Shown piece after piece: positions 1 to 9,365 of a stretch of 64,000 nucleotides of DNA. The stretch covers positions 1-64,000 of the forward strand of contig NZ_JACSPN010000006.1 of the NCBI RefSeq assembly GCF_015142735.1, in the 5' to 3' direction. Below the pieces are notes generated by a model. It did not search any database and had not been told where the DNA came from. It saw nothing but the letters and a program-made list of their open reading frames with translations. Positions within the stretch are counted from its first letter, which is position 1. The number at the start of each line of letters is the position of its first letter. Source of the DNA: Oerskovia douganii (lineage in GTDB: Bacteria; Actinomycetota; Actinomycetes; Actinomycetales; Cellulomonadaceae). A program made the position numbers and the translations under genes.

Positions 1-77
1 TGGAACGACCCCACCTCGGCATCGGCGGCCTACGACCCATCGACCGAATCAACAACGCAACGGGTCAGTACACCTAG
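1..77 (+). CDS. 3' end of a probable transposase gene (partial)
   Basis: An open frame enters from outside the window and ends with TAG at 75-77. Its last residues include RPHLGIGGLRPIDRINN and then ATGQYT. An RPH-x-x-IGG-x-x-PI-x-R-NN ending resembles the C-terminus of IS481/IS3-type integrase-core transposases, where RPH follows the catalytic region. Only 24 residues are visible, so the family is a guess. The next gene starts 10 bases after the stop, leaving little room for an inverted-repeat end, so the element may be truncated or the downstream start may lie inside it. Confidence 0.45.
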   Translation, partial: ERPHLGIGGLRPIDRINNATGQYT

Positions 78-87
78 GATCCGAGAC
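75..87 (+). promoter_or_regulatory. Candidate -10 box of a leaderless HerA-like gene
   Basis: TAGGAT (75-80) is followed by seven bases and then the ATG at 88, the spacing expected when transcription starts at the start codon. No good -35 is seen 17 bases upstream. The box overlaps the stop codon of the preceding frame. Confidence 0.35.
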
Positions 88-2010
88 ATGCCCGACGACG
101 CAGCCCCGTCCCCCGCAGAGCTCGCCGCCCTGAAGGCCGCCGCCGCACAGGCAGCCGCCGAGGCGGCCGAGGCGAAGGCCGCCGCGGCACAGGCCGCGCT
201 CGAGGCGGCCGAGGCCGCAGCGGTCGGCACCGCCGGAACCGTCGACACCTCCCCCGCACCGGAGCCCCCCGTGCGTGACGCACCCGCAGACGCTCCGCCG
301 TCGGGCGTGCCCAGCCCGGTCGACGGCCCACCCGAGGCCGCACCGCCGACGCAGGCTCCGCCGTCGGGCGTCCTGGACGGTTACGCCGCCGAGGTCGCCG
401 CGGGCTACGCCTACCAGGGCGGGACGCTCGCGCTCGGGGCGCTGCTCGAAGCCACCGGGAGCGGTGACCCCGTGCCCCGTGCCGACGTCCAGGTCGGGTT
501 CTCGCTCGCGATGCTCAACCGGCACGGGCTCGTCGCCGGGGCCACCGGGACGGGCAAGACCAAGACCCTGCAGGGCATGGCCGAAGGGCTGTCCGACGCC
601 GGGGTGCCGACGTTCGTCGCGGACGTCAAGGGCGACCTGTCGGGGCTCGCGGTGCCCGGGGTGAGCGGCGAGAAGATCCTGGACCGGACCGCGAGCATCG
701 GGCAGGACTGGGAGCCGACCACCTACCCGGTCGAGTTCTACTCGCTCGGCGGGCTCGGCAAGGGCATCCCGATCCGGACGACCGTGAGCGACTTCGGGCC
801 CCTGCTCCTCTCCAAGGTGCTGGGGCTCAACGACACGCAGGAGTCGAGCCTGGGCCTGATCTTCCACTGGGCCGACACGCAGGGCCTCGCGCTGCTCGAC
901 CTCAAGGACCTGCAGGCGACCATCGCCTACCTCACCTCGGACGACGGCAAGGCCGAGCTCAAGGGCATCGGCGGGCTCTCCGCGGCCACGGCCGGGGTCG
1001 TCCTGCGCGAGATCGTGACGCTCCAGGCCCAGGGCGCGGACGTGTTCTTCGGGGAGCCCGCGTTCGACACGACCGAGCTGCTGCGCGTCGCGGCCGACGG
1101 GCGCGGCACCGTCTCGGCGCTCGAGCTGCCTGCCGTCCAGGACCGGCCCGCGCTGTTCTCGACCTTCCTCATGTGGCTGCTCGCCGACCTGTACCAGGAC
1201 CTGCCCGAGGTCGGCGACCTCGACAAGCCCAAGCTCGTGTTCTTCTTCGACGAGGCGCACCTGCTGTTCACGGGCGCGTCCAAGGAGTTCGTGGCGCAGG
1301 TCGTGCAGACCGTGCGGCTCATCCGGTCCAAGGGCGTGGGCGTGTTCTTCGTGACGCAGAGCCCCCAGGACGTCCCGCGCGACGTCCTGGCCCAGCTCGG
1401 CAACCGGGTCCAGCACGCGCTGCGCGCCTTCACGCCCGACGACGCCGCGGCGCTGCGAGCAGCCGTGCGGACCTTCCCCACATCGCCCTACGACCTGGAG
1501 CAGCTGCTGCAGTCGCTCGGGACGGGCGAGGCCGTCGTCACGGTGCTGACCGAGAAGGGTGCCCCGACGCCGGTCGCGTGGACACGGGTGCGCGCACCCC
1601 GGTCCTCGATGGAGCCCGCGCCCGAGGCCGTGATCGACGGGATCGTGGCGGGCTCCCCGCTCGCCGCCCGGTACGCCGTCGCGGTCGACAACGAGTCGGC
1701 GTACGAGCTGCTCACGGCACGCATCGCCGCACAGCAGGCCGCGGCCGAGCAGGCCGAGCTCGCCGAGCAGCTCGCCAAGGAGCAGGAGGCCGCCCGGAAG
1801 GAGGCCGACCGCGCGGCGAAGAAGGAGTCCGCCGAGCTCGAGAAGATGCGCGCCAAGCTCGAACGGGACGCGGCGCGCTCCGGGGGCGGGTCCCGGACGG
1901 CGCCCCGGAAGTCGACCGCGTCGTCGGGGCTCGACAAGTTCCTGGGGTCGATGGCGACGCAGCTCGGCCGGGAGATCACGCGGACGGTGTTCGGGACGCG
2001 GAGGCGGTAG
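88..2010 (+). CDS. HerA-like helicase/ATPase, DUF853 family
   Basis: A 640-residue protein of the DUF853/HerA-type P-loop ATPase family, relatives of HerA-FtsK DNA-pumping motors. The first ~50 residues are an Ala/Glu/Lys-rich probable coiled coil, followed by a Pro-rich linker to about residue 92. The Walker A motif GATGTGKT is at residues 151-158. The Walker B segment LVFFFDEAHLLF has its Asp-Glu near 388-389, and VFFVTQSPQDVP lies after it. A second charged Ala/Glu/Lys coiled coil occupies about 545-595. No NurA nuclease is adjacent, so a role in end resection is not supported here; the cellular role of DUF853 proteins is poorly defined. The product is probably cytoplasmic, with no signal peptide. 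Confidence 0.85.
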   Translation: MPDDAAPSPAELAALKAAAAQAAAEAAEAKAAAAQAALEAAEAAAVGTAGTVDTSPAPEPPVRDAPADAPPSGVPSPVDGPPEAAPPTQAPPSGVLDGYAAEVAAGYAYQGGTLALGALLEATGSGDPVPRADVQVGFSLAMLNRHGLVAGATGTGKTKTLQGMAEGLSDAGVPTFVADVKGDLSGLAVPGVSGEKILDRTASIGQDWEPTTYPVEFYSLGGLGKGIPIRTTVSDFGPLLLSKVLGLNDTQESSLGLIFHWADTQGLALLDLKDLQATIAYLTSDDGKAELKGIGGLSAATAGVVLREIVTLQAQGADVFFGEPAFDTTELLRVAADGRGTVSALELPAVQDRPALFSTFLMWLLADLYQDLPEVGDLDKPKLVFFFDEAHLLFTGASKEFVAQVVQTVRLIRSKGVGVFFVTQSPQDVPRDVLAQLGNRVQHALRAFTPDDAAALRAAVRTFPTSPYDLEQLLQSLGTGEAVVTVLTEKGAPTPVAWTRVRAPRSSMEPAPEAVIDGIVAGSPLAARYAVAVDNESAYELLTARIAAQQAAAEQAELAEQLAKEQEAARKEADRAAKKESAELEKMRAKLERDAARSGGGSRTAPRKSTASSGLDKFLGSMATQLGREITRTVFGTRRR

Positions 2011-2034
2011 GACGCAGACTTCCCGGCTGCCGTC

Positions 2035-2089
2035 GAGTGCGTGATTCGGCTGCGACTCGCCGGGCGTGTCGCAGCCGAATCATGCACTC
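2035..2089. repeat. Hairpin repeat, copy 1
   Basis: A 22-bp stem (2035-2056 with 2068-2089, one G-T wobble) closes the 11-base loop TCGCCGGGCGT. It lies between the convergent HerA-like and DUF559 genes, and its right edge includes part of the DUF559 stop codon. It could terminate both genes, but no T-run follows on either strand. The stem is identical to copy 2 at 3069-3123. Confidence 0.85.
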
Positions 2090-2999
2090 AACGAGCCAGG
2101 GCCGCCCGCACCCGTCGGATCAGGCGCCCGGGGTGTCGCATCACGTCGTCGGCCGTGACGGTGATGATCAACCAGCCCGCCTCCTCCAGCCGCTGCCGGC
2201 GCTCGACGTCACGTCGCCAGGTCCCCGGATCGGTGCGGTGGACGTCCCCGTCGTACTCGATCGCGATCCGGAGCGCCGGGTAGGACATGTCCGGGAGCGC
2301 GAGGAAGGATCCTGCCCGGTCCAGGGCGGGCACGTTGACCTCAGGGCGTGGCAGCCCTGCGTCGACGAGGATCATCCGGGTCCGCGACTCCATCGAGGAG
2401 TCCGTCCCGGCGACGACGTGACCGATCGCCGCCCGTGCCGCGGCAAGCCCTCTCATCCTGTGGGTGCTCTCGAGGAGCCCGCGCAGCTCGACGATCGAGG
2501 CCGCAGGCCCCTTCCGGCGTGTCATGGCGTCTCCGAGGACGACCAGCTCGTTCACGCTCAGCCCGTGCGAGAGGTGCAGCCACGTCTGCGCCGGAGTGGT
2601 GACCGGTATCCCGTGCCACGTCGTGACGGCGAGAGCAGGTTGCGTGCAGGTGTGAGCCACCAGGTCCTCACGCTGCGGCCGCAGCTCTCGGCGCGGCACG
2701 ACGACGTGCAGCCGCTCTCCCGGTCCACCACCCGGCCCGGCGATCGACCGGTCCACCCGCCAGGGCACCTCGATCCCGAGCAGCCGCAGCGCCGTGACGT
2801 GGCTGAACGCCGCGGCGGCCGGCAGGATCTCGAGCGCGGCCCGGCACCGAGCGGCGATGCCGTCGATGCTGCCTACCGGCACGCGGACGCCGCGGGTCGG
2901 GGCCTCCCACCAGGGCCTGCTGAGGTCGTGGCGTGTCAGTCCGTGGCTCGCGGCGTCCCGTGAGCGGAGCACGACGGCCGGCACCTGAGGGTTCGACAT
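2088..2999 (-). CDS. DUF559 (Vsr-like nuclease fold) protein
   Basis: About 303 residues. The C-terminal third reads LRIAIEYDGDVH, then R-x-D-x-x-R-x-x-x-L and GWLIITVT, the pattern of DUF559, a PD-(D/E)XK/Vsr-like endonuclease fold. The N-terminal half resembles the AbiEi-like winged-helix part often found with DUF559 in actinobacteria. The function is unknown. I chose the ATG at 2999; an in-frame TTG at 3059 would add 20 Arg-rich residues without a ribosome binding site. The gene stands alone between two direct copies of a hairpin repeat (2035-2089 and 3069-3123), as a small mobile or recombining cassette might. Confidence 0.75.
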   Translation of the reverse strand: MSNPQVPAVVLRSRDAASHGLTRHDLSRPWWEAPTRGVRVPVGSIDGIAARCRAALEILPAAAAFSHVTALRLLGIEVPWRVDRSIAGPGGGPGERLHVVVPRRELRPQREDLVAHTCTQPALAVTTWHGIPVTTPAQTWLHLSHGLSVNELVVLGDAMTRRKGPAASIVELRGLLESTHRMRGLAAARAAIGHVVAGTDSSMESRTRMILVDAGLPRPEVNVPALDRAGSFLALPDMSYPALRIAIEYDGDVHRTDPGTWRRDVERRQRLEEAGWLIITVTADDVMRHPGRLIRRVRAALAR

Positions 3000-3066
3000 G
3001 ACGCCACGATGCCGCCTCCCGCGCGCCCACGGGTGAGTCCTGCGGTCATCTGTGGACAACCAGCCG

Positions 3067-3125
3067 TCGAGTGCGTGATTCGGCTGCGACTCGCCGGGCG
3101 TGTCGCAGCCGAATCATGCACTCGA
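3067..3125. repeat. Hairpin repeat, copy 2
   Basis: The stem (3069-3090 with 3102-3123, two further pairs outside) and the loop TCGCCGGGCGT are the same as in copy 1, in the same orientation, about 1.03 kb away. It sits 11 bases beyond the leuS stop and upstream of the DUF559 gene. No T-run follows on the leuS strand. Confidence 0.85.
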
Positions 3126-3135
3126 GCGAGCAACG

Positions 3136-6093
3136 TCAGGCCGGGACCACGTTCACCAGCTTGGGCGCCCGCACGATCACCGTGCGGATCCCCCGCCCGT
3201 CGAGCGTGCGCTGCACGTTCGCGTCGGCCAGGGCCAGCTCGCGCAGCGCGTCCTCGCCGATCGAGGGCGAGACCTCGAGCCGGCTGCGGACCTTGCCCTG
3301 GACCTGCACGACGCACGTGACGGTGTCCTCGACCAGGTACTCGTCGAGCGCGACCGGGAAGGGCTCGTGAGCCAGCGACCGCGGGTGTCCCAGGCGCGAC
3401 CACAGCTCTTCCGCGATGTGCGGGGCGATGGGCGCGACCATGAGGATCAGGGGCTCGACCGCCTCGCGCGGCACACGGTCCAGGCCCGTGAGGTGGTTGT
3501 TGAGCGTGATGAGCTTGGCGATCGCCGTGTTGGAGCGCATGTGCTCGAGCTCGACGCGCACCTCCGCGATGGTCCGGTGGACCAGGCGCAGGGTCGCGAC
3601 GTCGGCGGGCTCGTCCGAGACGGTCGTCTCACCGGTGCTCTCGCTGACGACGTTGCGCCACAGCCGCTGGAGGAAGCGCTGCGAGCCGACGACGGCACGC
3701 GTCTCCCAGGGGCGCGACAGGTCGAGCGGTCCCATGGACATCTCGTACACGCGGAACGTGTCGGCGCCGTAGGCCTCGTACATGTCGTCGGGCGTCACGA
3801 CGTTCTTGAGCGACTTGCCCATCTTCCCGTACTCACGGGTCACGGGCTTGCCCTGCCAGGTGTAGACCGTCTCGCCGTCGGGTCCCTGGTGCTCCTCGAC
3901 CTCGTCGGCCGGGACGGGCTGCTCGCGCTCGTCGCGGAACGCGTAGGCCTGCACGTACCCCTGGTTGAAGAGCTTGTGGAAGGGCTCGGTGCTGGTCACG
4001 TGCCCCAGGTCCAGGAGCACCTTGTGCCAGAACCGCGCGTAGAGCAGGTGCAGCACGGCGTGCTCGACGCCGCCCACGTACAGGTCGACGCCGCCCGCGG
4101 GGCCGGCCGTGGCGTTGTGCCCGGGGCCGGTCCAGTACTTCTCGAGCTCCGGGGCTGCCATGTGCTCGGTGTCCGCGGGGTCGAGGTAGCGCAGGTAGTA
4201 CCAGCAGGACCCGGCCCAGTTGGGCATGGTGTTGGTGTCGCGGCGGTAGGTCTTGGGGCCGTCGCCCAGGTCGAGCGTGACGTTGACCCAGTCCTCGTTG
4301 CGGCCGAGCGGGGGCTCGGGCGAGGAGTCGGCGTCGTCCGGCTCGTAGGTGCGCGGCGAGTAGTCGGGGACCTCGGGGAGGTTGACGGGCAGCATCGAGT
4401 CCGGCAGCGCGATGGGCTGGTCGTTCTCGTCGTAGACGATGGGGAACGGCTCGCCCCAGTAGCGCTGGCGGCTGAAGAGCCAGTCGCGCAGGCGGTAGGT
4501 GACCGTGCCGGTGCCGATGCCCTTGGCCTCGAGCCACTCGATCATGGCGCGCTTGGCGTCGGGCACGCTCAGGCCGTCGAGCGAGATCTCGTCGTTGGAC
4601 GAGTTGATGATCCGGCCGTCGCCGGTCCAGGCGCCCTCGTGGTCGTCGGGGGCCGCGACGGTGCGGATCACGGGCAGCTCGAAGGCCTCGGCGAACGCGT
4701 GGTCGCGCTCGTCGCCGCCGGGGACGGCCATGATGGCGCCCGTGCCGTAGCCCATGAGGACGTAGTCGGCGGTGAACACCGGGATGAGGGTGCCGTTGAC
4801 GGGGTTCACGGCGAGGTGGCCCGTGAAGACGCCGGTCTTCTTGCCCGCGTCGGCCTGGCGCTCGACCGCGGTCTTGGCAGCGGCCTCCTTGCGGTACGCC
4901 GCGACGGCGTCGATCGGGGTCGCGTGCCCGCCGGTCCAGGCGTCGCGCGTGCCGTCGGGCCACTCGGCCGGGACCTCGTCGAGCAGGGGGTGCTCGGGCG
5001 AGACGACCAGGAACGTCGCACCGAACAGGGTGTCCGGGCGCGTCGTGAAGACCTCGACGTCCTGGCTGGCCGCGGCACCGATGCCCTCGATCGCGAAGCG
5101 CACGTTCGCGCCCTCGCTGCGACCGATCCAGTTGCGCTGCATCGACTTGACCTTCTCCGGCCAGTCGATGAGGTCCAGGTCGTCGGCCAGGCGGTCGGCG
5201 TACGCGGTGATGCGCATGTTCCACTGGCGCAGGCTGCGCTGGAACACGGGGAAGTTGCCGCGCTCGGAGCGGCCGTCCGAGGTGACCTCCTCGTTGGCGA
5301 GCACGGTGCCCAGGCCGGGGGCCCAGTTCACGGGCGACTCGGACACGTAGGCCAGGCGCTGGGGGTCGATCACGGCGCGCTGCGCGACGCGGTCGAGGTC
5401 CTCCCAGCGCGTGCCCTCGGGGTGGCCGGGGACGGCCCGCGTGCCCGCGGCGTACTCGGCCTCGAGCTCGGTGATGGGGCGCGCGCGGCCCGTGCCGCCG
5501 TCGGGGCGCACGGCGTCCTCGTCGTACCAGGCCTCGAAGATCTGCAGGAAGATCCACTGGGTCCAGCGGATGTACTCGGGGTCGATCGTCGCGAACGAGC
5601 GGCGCGGGTCGTGGCCCAGGCCCAGACGGCGCAGCTGACGGCGCATGTTGGCGATGTTCGCCTCGGTCGTCACGCGGGGGTGCTGGCCCGTCTGGACGGC
5701 GTACTGCTCGGCGGGCAGCCCGAACGCGTCGTAGCCGAGCGCGTGCAGGACGTTGTCGCCGCACATGCGGCGGAAGCGCCCGACGACGTCGGTCGCGATG
5801 TACCCGAGCGGGTGGCCCACGTGCAGCCCCGCGCCCGAGGGGTACGGGAACATGTCCATGATGAAGTACGGCGAGCGGCCGTCGGCGTGCCGGCCGTCAC
5901 CGTCGGTGAGGTGACCCGAGGGGTTGGCCGCCCAGAAGGTGCCCCGCTCCTCCCACGTGTCCTGCCACTTGAGCTCGATGTCCTGCGCGAGGGCGGGCGT
6001 GTAGCGGTGGGAGGTCGTCTCGAGCGAGGCCGCGGGGGCGTCGGGCACGGACTCGGCGGGGTTCTCGGGGGCGGGGTTCTCAGGCGTGCTCAC
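3136..6093 (-). CDS. leuS: Leucyl-tRNA synthetase
   Basis: A 985-residue class Ia synthetase that charges tRNA-Leu with leucine in the cytoplasm. The HIGH-type motif is HVGHP at residues 91-95, after PYPSGAGL. The KMSKS-type motif is KMGKS at 757-761. The long insert between them contains the editing (CP1) domain, including the [15 protein letters not shown] segment. The start is the GTG at 6093. It has no Shine-Dalgarno sequence but a -10-like TAAACT ends six bases upstream, so the mRNA is probably leaderless. The acidic Pro/Glu-rich first 28 residues are a lineage extension. A hairpin repeat follows the gene. Confidence 0.97.
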   Translation of the reverse strand: MSTPENPAPENPAESVPDAPAASLETTSHRYTPALAQDIELKWQDTWEERGTFWAANPSGHLTDGDGRHADGRSPYFIMDMFPYPSGAGLHVGHPLGYIATDVVGRFRRMCGDNVLHALGYDAFGLPAEQYAVQTGQHPRVTTEANIANMRRQLRRLGLGHDPRRSFATIDPEYIRWTQWIFLQIFEAWYDEDAVRPDGGTGRARPITELEAEYAAGTRAVPGHPEGTRWEDLDRVAQRAVIDPQRLAYVSESPVNWAPGLGTVLANEEVTSDGRSERGNFPVFQRSLRQWNMRITAYADRLADDLDLIDWPEKVKSMQRNWIGRSEGANVRFAIEGIGAAASQDVEVFTTRPDTLFGATFLVVSPEHPLLDEVPAEWPDGTRDAWTGGHATPIDAVAAYRKEAAAKTAVERQADAGKKTGVFTGHLAVNPVNGTLIPVFTADYVLMGYGTGAIMAVPGGDERDHAFAEAFELPVIRTVAAPDDHEGAWTGDGRIINSSNDEISLDGLSVPDAKRAMIEWLEAKGIGTGTVTYRLRDWLFSRQRYWGEPFPIVYDENDQPIALPDSMLPVNLPEVPDYSPRTYEPDDADSSPEPPLGRNEDWVNVTLDLGDGPKTYRRDTNTMPNWAGSCWYYLRYLDPADTEHMAAPELEKYWTGPGHNATAGPAGGVDLYVGGVEHAVLHLLYARFWHKVLLDLGHVTSTEPFHKLFNQGYVQAYAFRDEREQPVPADEVEEHQGPDGETVYTWQGKPVTREYGKMGKSLKNVVTPDDMYEAYGADTFRVYEMSMGPLDLSRPWETRAVVGSQRFLQRLWRNVVSESTGETTVSDEPADVATLRLVHRTIAEVRVELEHMRSNTAIAKLITLNNHLTGLDRVPREAVEPLILMVAPIAPHIAEELWSRLGHPRSLAHEPFPVALDEYLVEDTVTCVVQVQGKVRSRLEVSPSIGEDALRELALADANVQRTLDGRGIRTVIVRAPKLVNVVPA

Positions 6094-6105
6094 CCCGCGA
6101 GTTTA
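6094..6105 (-). promoter_or_regulatory. Leaderless promoter -10 of leuS
   Basis: On the minus strand TAAACT (6105-6100) is followed by CGCGGG and the GTG start at 6093. Six bases between -10 and start codon place the transcription start at the start codon. No recognisable -35 is present. No T-box or other leader structure fits in so short a leader. Confidence 0.5.
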
Positions 6106-6201
6106 CCGTTCGGCGCGGCGTCGCCGGGCAGGCGCGTGCCCGGCTGGACGGCCGCGTTCCTCCCCGGCCCGACGGCGCCGCCCACCGGCGCCGGGAGGGT
6201 C

Positions 6202-6229
6202 GCCGCCCGCACCGGTCGTGCGGGGCGGC
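6202..6229 (-). terminator. Hairpin downstream of the VKOR gene
   Basis: GCCGCCCGCAC (6202-6212) pairs with GTGCGGGGCGGC (6218-6229) with one bulged base around a five-base loop. It lies just beyond the VKOR stop at 6244. No T-run follows, so termination is inferred from position and stability only. Confidence 0.35.
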
Positions 6230-6243
6230 AGGACCCCCGCGGG

Positions 6244-6945
6244 TCAGACCGTCTGGAGGTACTCGACGATCGTGGGGCCCATCTCGAGGAAGACCCAGGC
6301 GACGAGGAGCACGTACAGGACCGCGAGCAGCGTGCCCTTGTTGTCGACGACGAGTCGTCGCAGCCCCTCGGGGGCCGGGAGGTACCTCTCCTGGACCGCG
6401 TGCACGAGCTGGTACCAGAAGATCGGCAGCATCGCGGCCCACACGACCATGCAGAACGGGCAGAGCACGACGAGCACGTAGAGGCTCGTCCACACGAGGA
6501 ACAGGATGAGTCCCATGGCGACCGTCGTGACGGCCAGCATCGTGAGCCAGAACCATCGCGGCAGACGGGCGCCGGTCAGGAGCACGACGCCGACGGTCAT
6601 GACCACGGGGAAGGCGGCGACGCCCAGGAACGGGTTGGGGAACCCGAGGATCGCGCCCTGCCAGGACGCCATCGCGGGGCCGCAGTCGAGGAACGGGTTG
6701 AGCGTGCAGGCCGCGACGCGGTCCGGGTCGATGAGCTTGAGGTAGCGCTCGATCGCGAGCCAGCCGGCGCCGACCAGCCCGACGGCGCCCGCGACGAGGA
6801 GCACCCACCCGAGGGTCCGGGACGTGAGGTTCTTGGCGTCGGCGTCGGGCAGCACCGGGGCGTGGCGGGCGTCGCTGACGCCGGTGTCGGCCGTGGTGCC
6901 CGGGGTGCGCCCGGTGCGGGAAGGACGGGTGGGGCTCTCGCTCAC
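6244..6945 (-). CDS. Vitamin K epoxide reductase (VKOR) family protein
   Basis: About 233 residues with four to five membrane helices. It has the VKOR signature cysteines: the redox motif CPFC in the late helix (VVLCPFCMVVW) and a loop pair in CTLNPFLDC. In bacteria VKOR reoxidises a DsbA-like thioredoxin to drive disulfide formation outside the membrane, passing electrons to menaquinone. No DsbA partner gene is adjacent. I chose the GTG at 6945, which follows an AGGAGCGG ribosome binding site; longer upstream frames are Arg-rich noise. It is separated from leuS by about 150 bases and is probably transcribed alone. Confidence 0.85.
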   Translation of the reverse strand: MSESPTRPSRTGRTPGTTADTGVSDARHAPVLPDADAKNLTSRTLGWVLLVAGAVGLVGAGWLAIERYLKLIDPDRVAACTLNPFLDCGPAMASWQGAILGFPNPFLGVAAFPVVMTVGVVLLTGARLPRWFWLTMLAVTTVAMGLILFLVWTSLYVLVVLCPFCMVVWAAMLPIFWYQLVHAVQERYLPAPEGLRRLVVDNKGTLLAVLYVLLVAWVFLEMGPTIVEYLQTV

Positions 6946-7159
6946 GAACCGCTCCTGAAGGTCTGCGCGTGCACTTCCGGCACACAGGTGCGCCCACGGT
7001 ACCGGCGATGTCTGAGGCTTGCCTGAAAACGCCCGTACGTACCCGCGCACGACGCCCGGGCGAGGGGCGCCGTCGGGCCGCACGCTGGACCTGCGCGCCG
7101 ACCGCGCGCCCCGGGGCCGCTCGGACCACGGCCCACCTCGGGGCGAGCGGGCGACGGGC

Positions 7160-8461
7160 TCAGTGGGCGCGAACAGGCTCCGGTGCGGGCGCGTCGTCGC
7201 GGACGTGCGCCACACGCTTGCGCCCGAACAGCACGATGATGACGAGGCCCGCGAGCGTGAGCGCGAGGCCCGTCCAGGCGAGGTCGAGGTAGCCCCAGCC
7301 CGCGGCGATGACGAGCCCGCCGAGGAACGCGCCGTTGGCGTTGCCGACGTTGAGCGCCGAGTGGCACAGCGCCGCCCCGAGCGACGGCGCGCCCGGTGAG
7401 AGGTCCATGAGCCGGGTCTGGAGGGCCAGGCCGAGGATCTGCGAGGTCACGCCCAGCAGGAACAGGGACGCGACGGCCGGGACGGGGCTCTGGCCCGTGA
7501 GCGCGAACGCCACGAGGGCCGCGGCCGTCGAGCCGAAGCCGATCCACACGGTCCGCAGGACGTCCTTGTCGGCGAGGCGCCCGCCGACGATCGTCCCGAG
7601 CGTCATGCCGAGGCCGAAGACCGCGAGGACGACGGGCACGACGCCCTCGGAGAGGCCCGTGACCCCGGTCATGGTGGGTGCGACGTAGGAGTAGACGGCG
7701 AACATGCCGCCGAACCCGACCGCGCCTCCCACGAAGCTGATCCACAGCGGGCCGTTCTTCAGCGCCGCGACCTCCTGGCTCACGCTCGACCCGGTGTCGC
7801 CCGCGCCCGCGGGGACCCAGCGCAGCAGGGCGGCGAGCGTGACGGCGCCCAGGACGCCGATGAGCACGAACGCCGCACGCCAGCCGAGCTGCTGCCCCGC
7901 GAACGTCGACAGCGGGACGCCCACGACGTTGGCCACCGTGAGCCCGGTCATCATCATGGCCACGGCGTGCCCGCGGCGGCCGGGTCCCGCGACGGCCGCG
8001 CCGACCGCTGCCCCGACCCCGAAGAAGGCGCCGTGCGGCAGGCCCGCGAGGAAGCGCCCGGCGATGAGCCACTCGATGCTGGGAGCCGCGGCCGAGAGCA
8101 CGTTGCCGAGCGTGTAGGCGAGCATGAGCGCGACGAGGAGCCGCTTGCGCGAGACTCGCGCGGCGAGCACCGTCAGCAGCGGCGCCCCGACGACGACGCC
8201 GACCGCGTAGGCCGTGATGGCGTGCCCCGTGACGGGGATGCTCGCGTCGAGCGCGGCCGCGATGTCGGGCAGCAGTCCCATGGTCGCGAACTCGGTCGTG
8301 CCGATCGTGAAGCCGCCCACGGCGAGCGCGAGCAGCGCGAGGCGGCCGGTCCGCTGCGCGTCCGGTCGGCCGTCGCAGCCGGTCCCCCGGCGGCCCCGCG
8401 GGGCGGACGCGTCGGTGCGGGTGTCGGTCGTCCCGGGCAGGCCGGTGCTGTCGACGGTCAA
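7160..8461 (-). CDS. MFS transporter, DHA1/AraJ-like efflux
   Basis: A 433-residue major facilitator with about 12 predicted membrane helices in the cytoplasmic membrane, of the AraJ/PbuE/YdhP-like drug or sugar efflux type. The opening helix contains GGFTIGTTEFATMGLLPDIA, typical of this subfamily. The substrate cannot be read from sequence. The best start is a TTG at 8461, because AAGGGGG stands six bases before it and no other in-frame start precedes the first helix. A perfect 14-bp palindrome at 8490-8503 lies 28 bases upstream and may be the operator of an unlinked repressor. MntR is transcribed on the same strand upstream. Confidence 0.85.
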   Translation of the reverse strand: MTVDSTGLPGTTDTRTDASAPRGRRGTGCDGRPDAQRTGRLALLALAVGGFTIGTTEFATMGLLPDIAAALDASIPVTGHAITAYAVGVVVGAPLLTVLAARVSRKRLLVALMLAYTLGNVLSAAAPSIEWLIAGRFLAGLPHGAFFGVGAAVGAAVAGPGRRGHAVAMMMTGLTVANVVGVPLSTFAGQQLGWRAAFVLIGVLGAVTLAALLRWVPAGAGDTGSSVSQEVAALKNGPLWISFVGGAVGFGGMFAVYSYVAPTMTGVTGLSEGVVPVVLAVFGLGMTLGTIVGGRLADKDVLRTVWIGFGSTAAALVAFALTGQSPVPAVASLFLLGVTSQILGLALQTRLMDLSPGAPSLGAALCHSALNVGNANGAFLGGLVIAAGWGYLDLAWTGLALTLAGLVIIVLFGRKRVAHVRDDAPAPEPVRAH

Positions 8462-8489
8462 GGCGCCCCCTTCGAGGGTGAGGAGTTGT

Positions 8490-8503
8490 CGAATCGATTC
8501 GAG
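8490..8503. promoter_or_regulatory. Perfect palindrome upstream of the MFS gene
   Basis: TCGAATCGATTCGA is fully self-complementary and lies 29-42 bases before the TTG start of the MFS gene. This is an operator-like position. It is shorter than, and differs in the middle from, the actinobacterial LexA box TCGAAC-N4-GTTCGA. Confidence 0.45.
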
Positions 8504-8548
8504 CGCATCGCCGACGTCGTCGGCAGCAGGTGCGGGAAGACCGCCAGT

Positions 8549-9262
8549 CTAGACCGGCGTCGGGTCCTCGACGAGCGCCTGCGGTACGACCCACACGCGC
8601 GAGGCCGCAGGCAGCCCCAGGAGGACCGGGCTCTCGTCGCTCCCCCACGTGATGGCCATGGTGCCCGCGTACTCGCGCCGCTCGTGCACCCGGACCTCGG
8701 CGTCGAGGCCCAGCCCCAGCTCGGCGAGGTAGCGCAGCACGTCCGGGTCCGCGTCCGAGATCCGCGCGACCACCGCGCACGCCCCCGCGTCGAGCTCCGA
8801 GAGCCGGATCGCCGCCGGGCGCGGGACGTGGCCAGAGGCCGTCGGGATCGGGTCGCCGTGCGGGTCACGCGTCGGGTGGCCCAGGAGCGCGTCGATGCGG
8901 TCGAGCATGAGGTCCGAGACCGCGTGCTCCAGGATCTCCGCCTCGTCGTGCACCTCGTCCCACGAGTACCCCAGCTCCGAGACCAGGTACGTCTCGAGGA
9001 TGCGGTGCCGCCGGACCATCGCGACCGCGTGCGACCGCCCCAGGTCCGTGAGCTCGATCGCACCGTAGCGCGCGTGCACCAGGAGCCCCTGCGACGACAG
9101 GCGGCGCACGGTCTCCGAGACGGTCGAGGCCCCCACGCCGAGCCGGTCCGCGAGGAGCTTGGTGGTCACCGGCTCGTCGGACCACTCCTGCGCCGACCAC
9201 ACCACCTTGAGGTAGTCCTGGGCGACGGAGGTCAGGTCGAGGGGATGGTCCACGGCGCTCAC
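8549..9262 (-). CDS. mntR: DtxR/MntR-family metal-dependent repressor
   Basis: A 237-residue iron/manganese-dependent regulator. An N-terminal winged helix (VTTKLLADRLGVGASTVSETVRRL, about residues 30-55) is followed by the dimerisation/metal-binding domain (RRHRILETYLVSELGYSWDEVHDEAEILEHAVSD, His/Glu ligands) and a C-terminal SH3-like FeoA domain. It lies directly downstream of a manganese/zinc-type ABC transporter. A 22-base dyad of the expected kind covers that operon's start, which supports manganese over iron. The GTG at 9262 is taken as the start; the in-frame GTG at 9253 is equally possible. It is probably autonomous from the transporter, since about 100 bases separate them. Confidence 0.85.
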   Translation of the reverse strand: MSAVDHPLDLTSVAQDYLKVVWSAQEWSDEPVTTKLLADRLGVGASTVSETVRRLSSQGLLVHARYGAIELTDLGRSHAVAMVRRHRILETYLVSELGYSWDEVHDEAEILEHAVSDLMLDRIDALLGHPTRDPHGDPIPTASGHVPRPAAIRLSELDAGACAVVARISDADPDVLRYLAELGLGLDAEVRVHERREYAGTMAITWGSDESPVLLGLPAASRVWVVPQALVEDPTPV

Positions 9263-9365
9263 TCTATTTCACGGGCCCCGCCCGGCCCCGGAGGGACCGA
9301 GGTGCGGACCGGCGTCCGAGCGGCGCGCACCGCACCGCTCGCCCCGTCCGCCTCGCCGGCCCGGG

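Noticed and set aside
3100-7026. A 1308-residue open frame on the plus strand across leuS and the VKOR gene
   Set aside because: It is antisense to leuS, Arg/Gly/Asp-rich, and arises from GC-rich third codon positions. The same applies to the other long opposite-strand frames.
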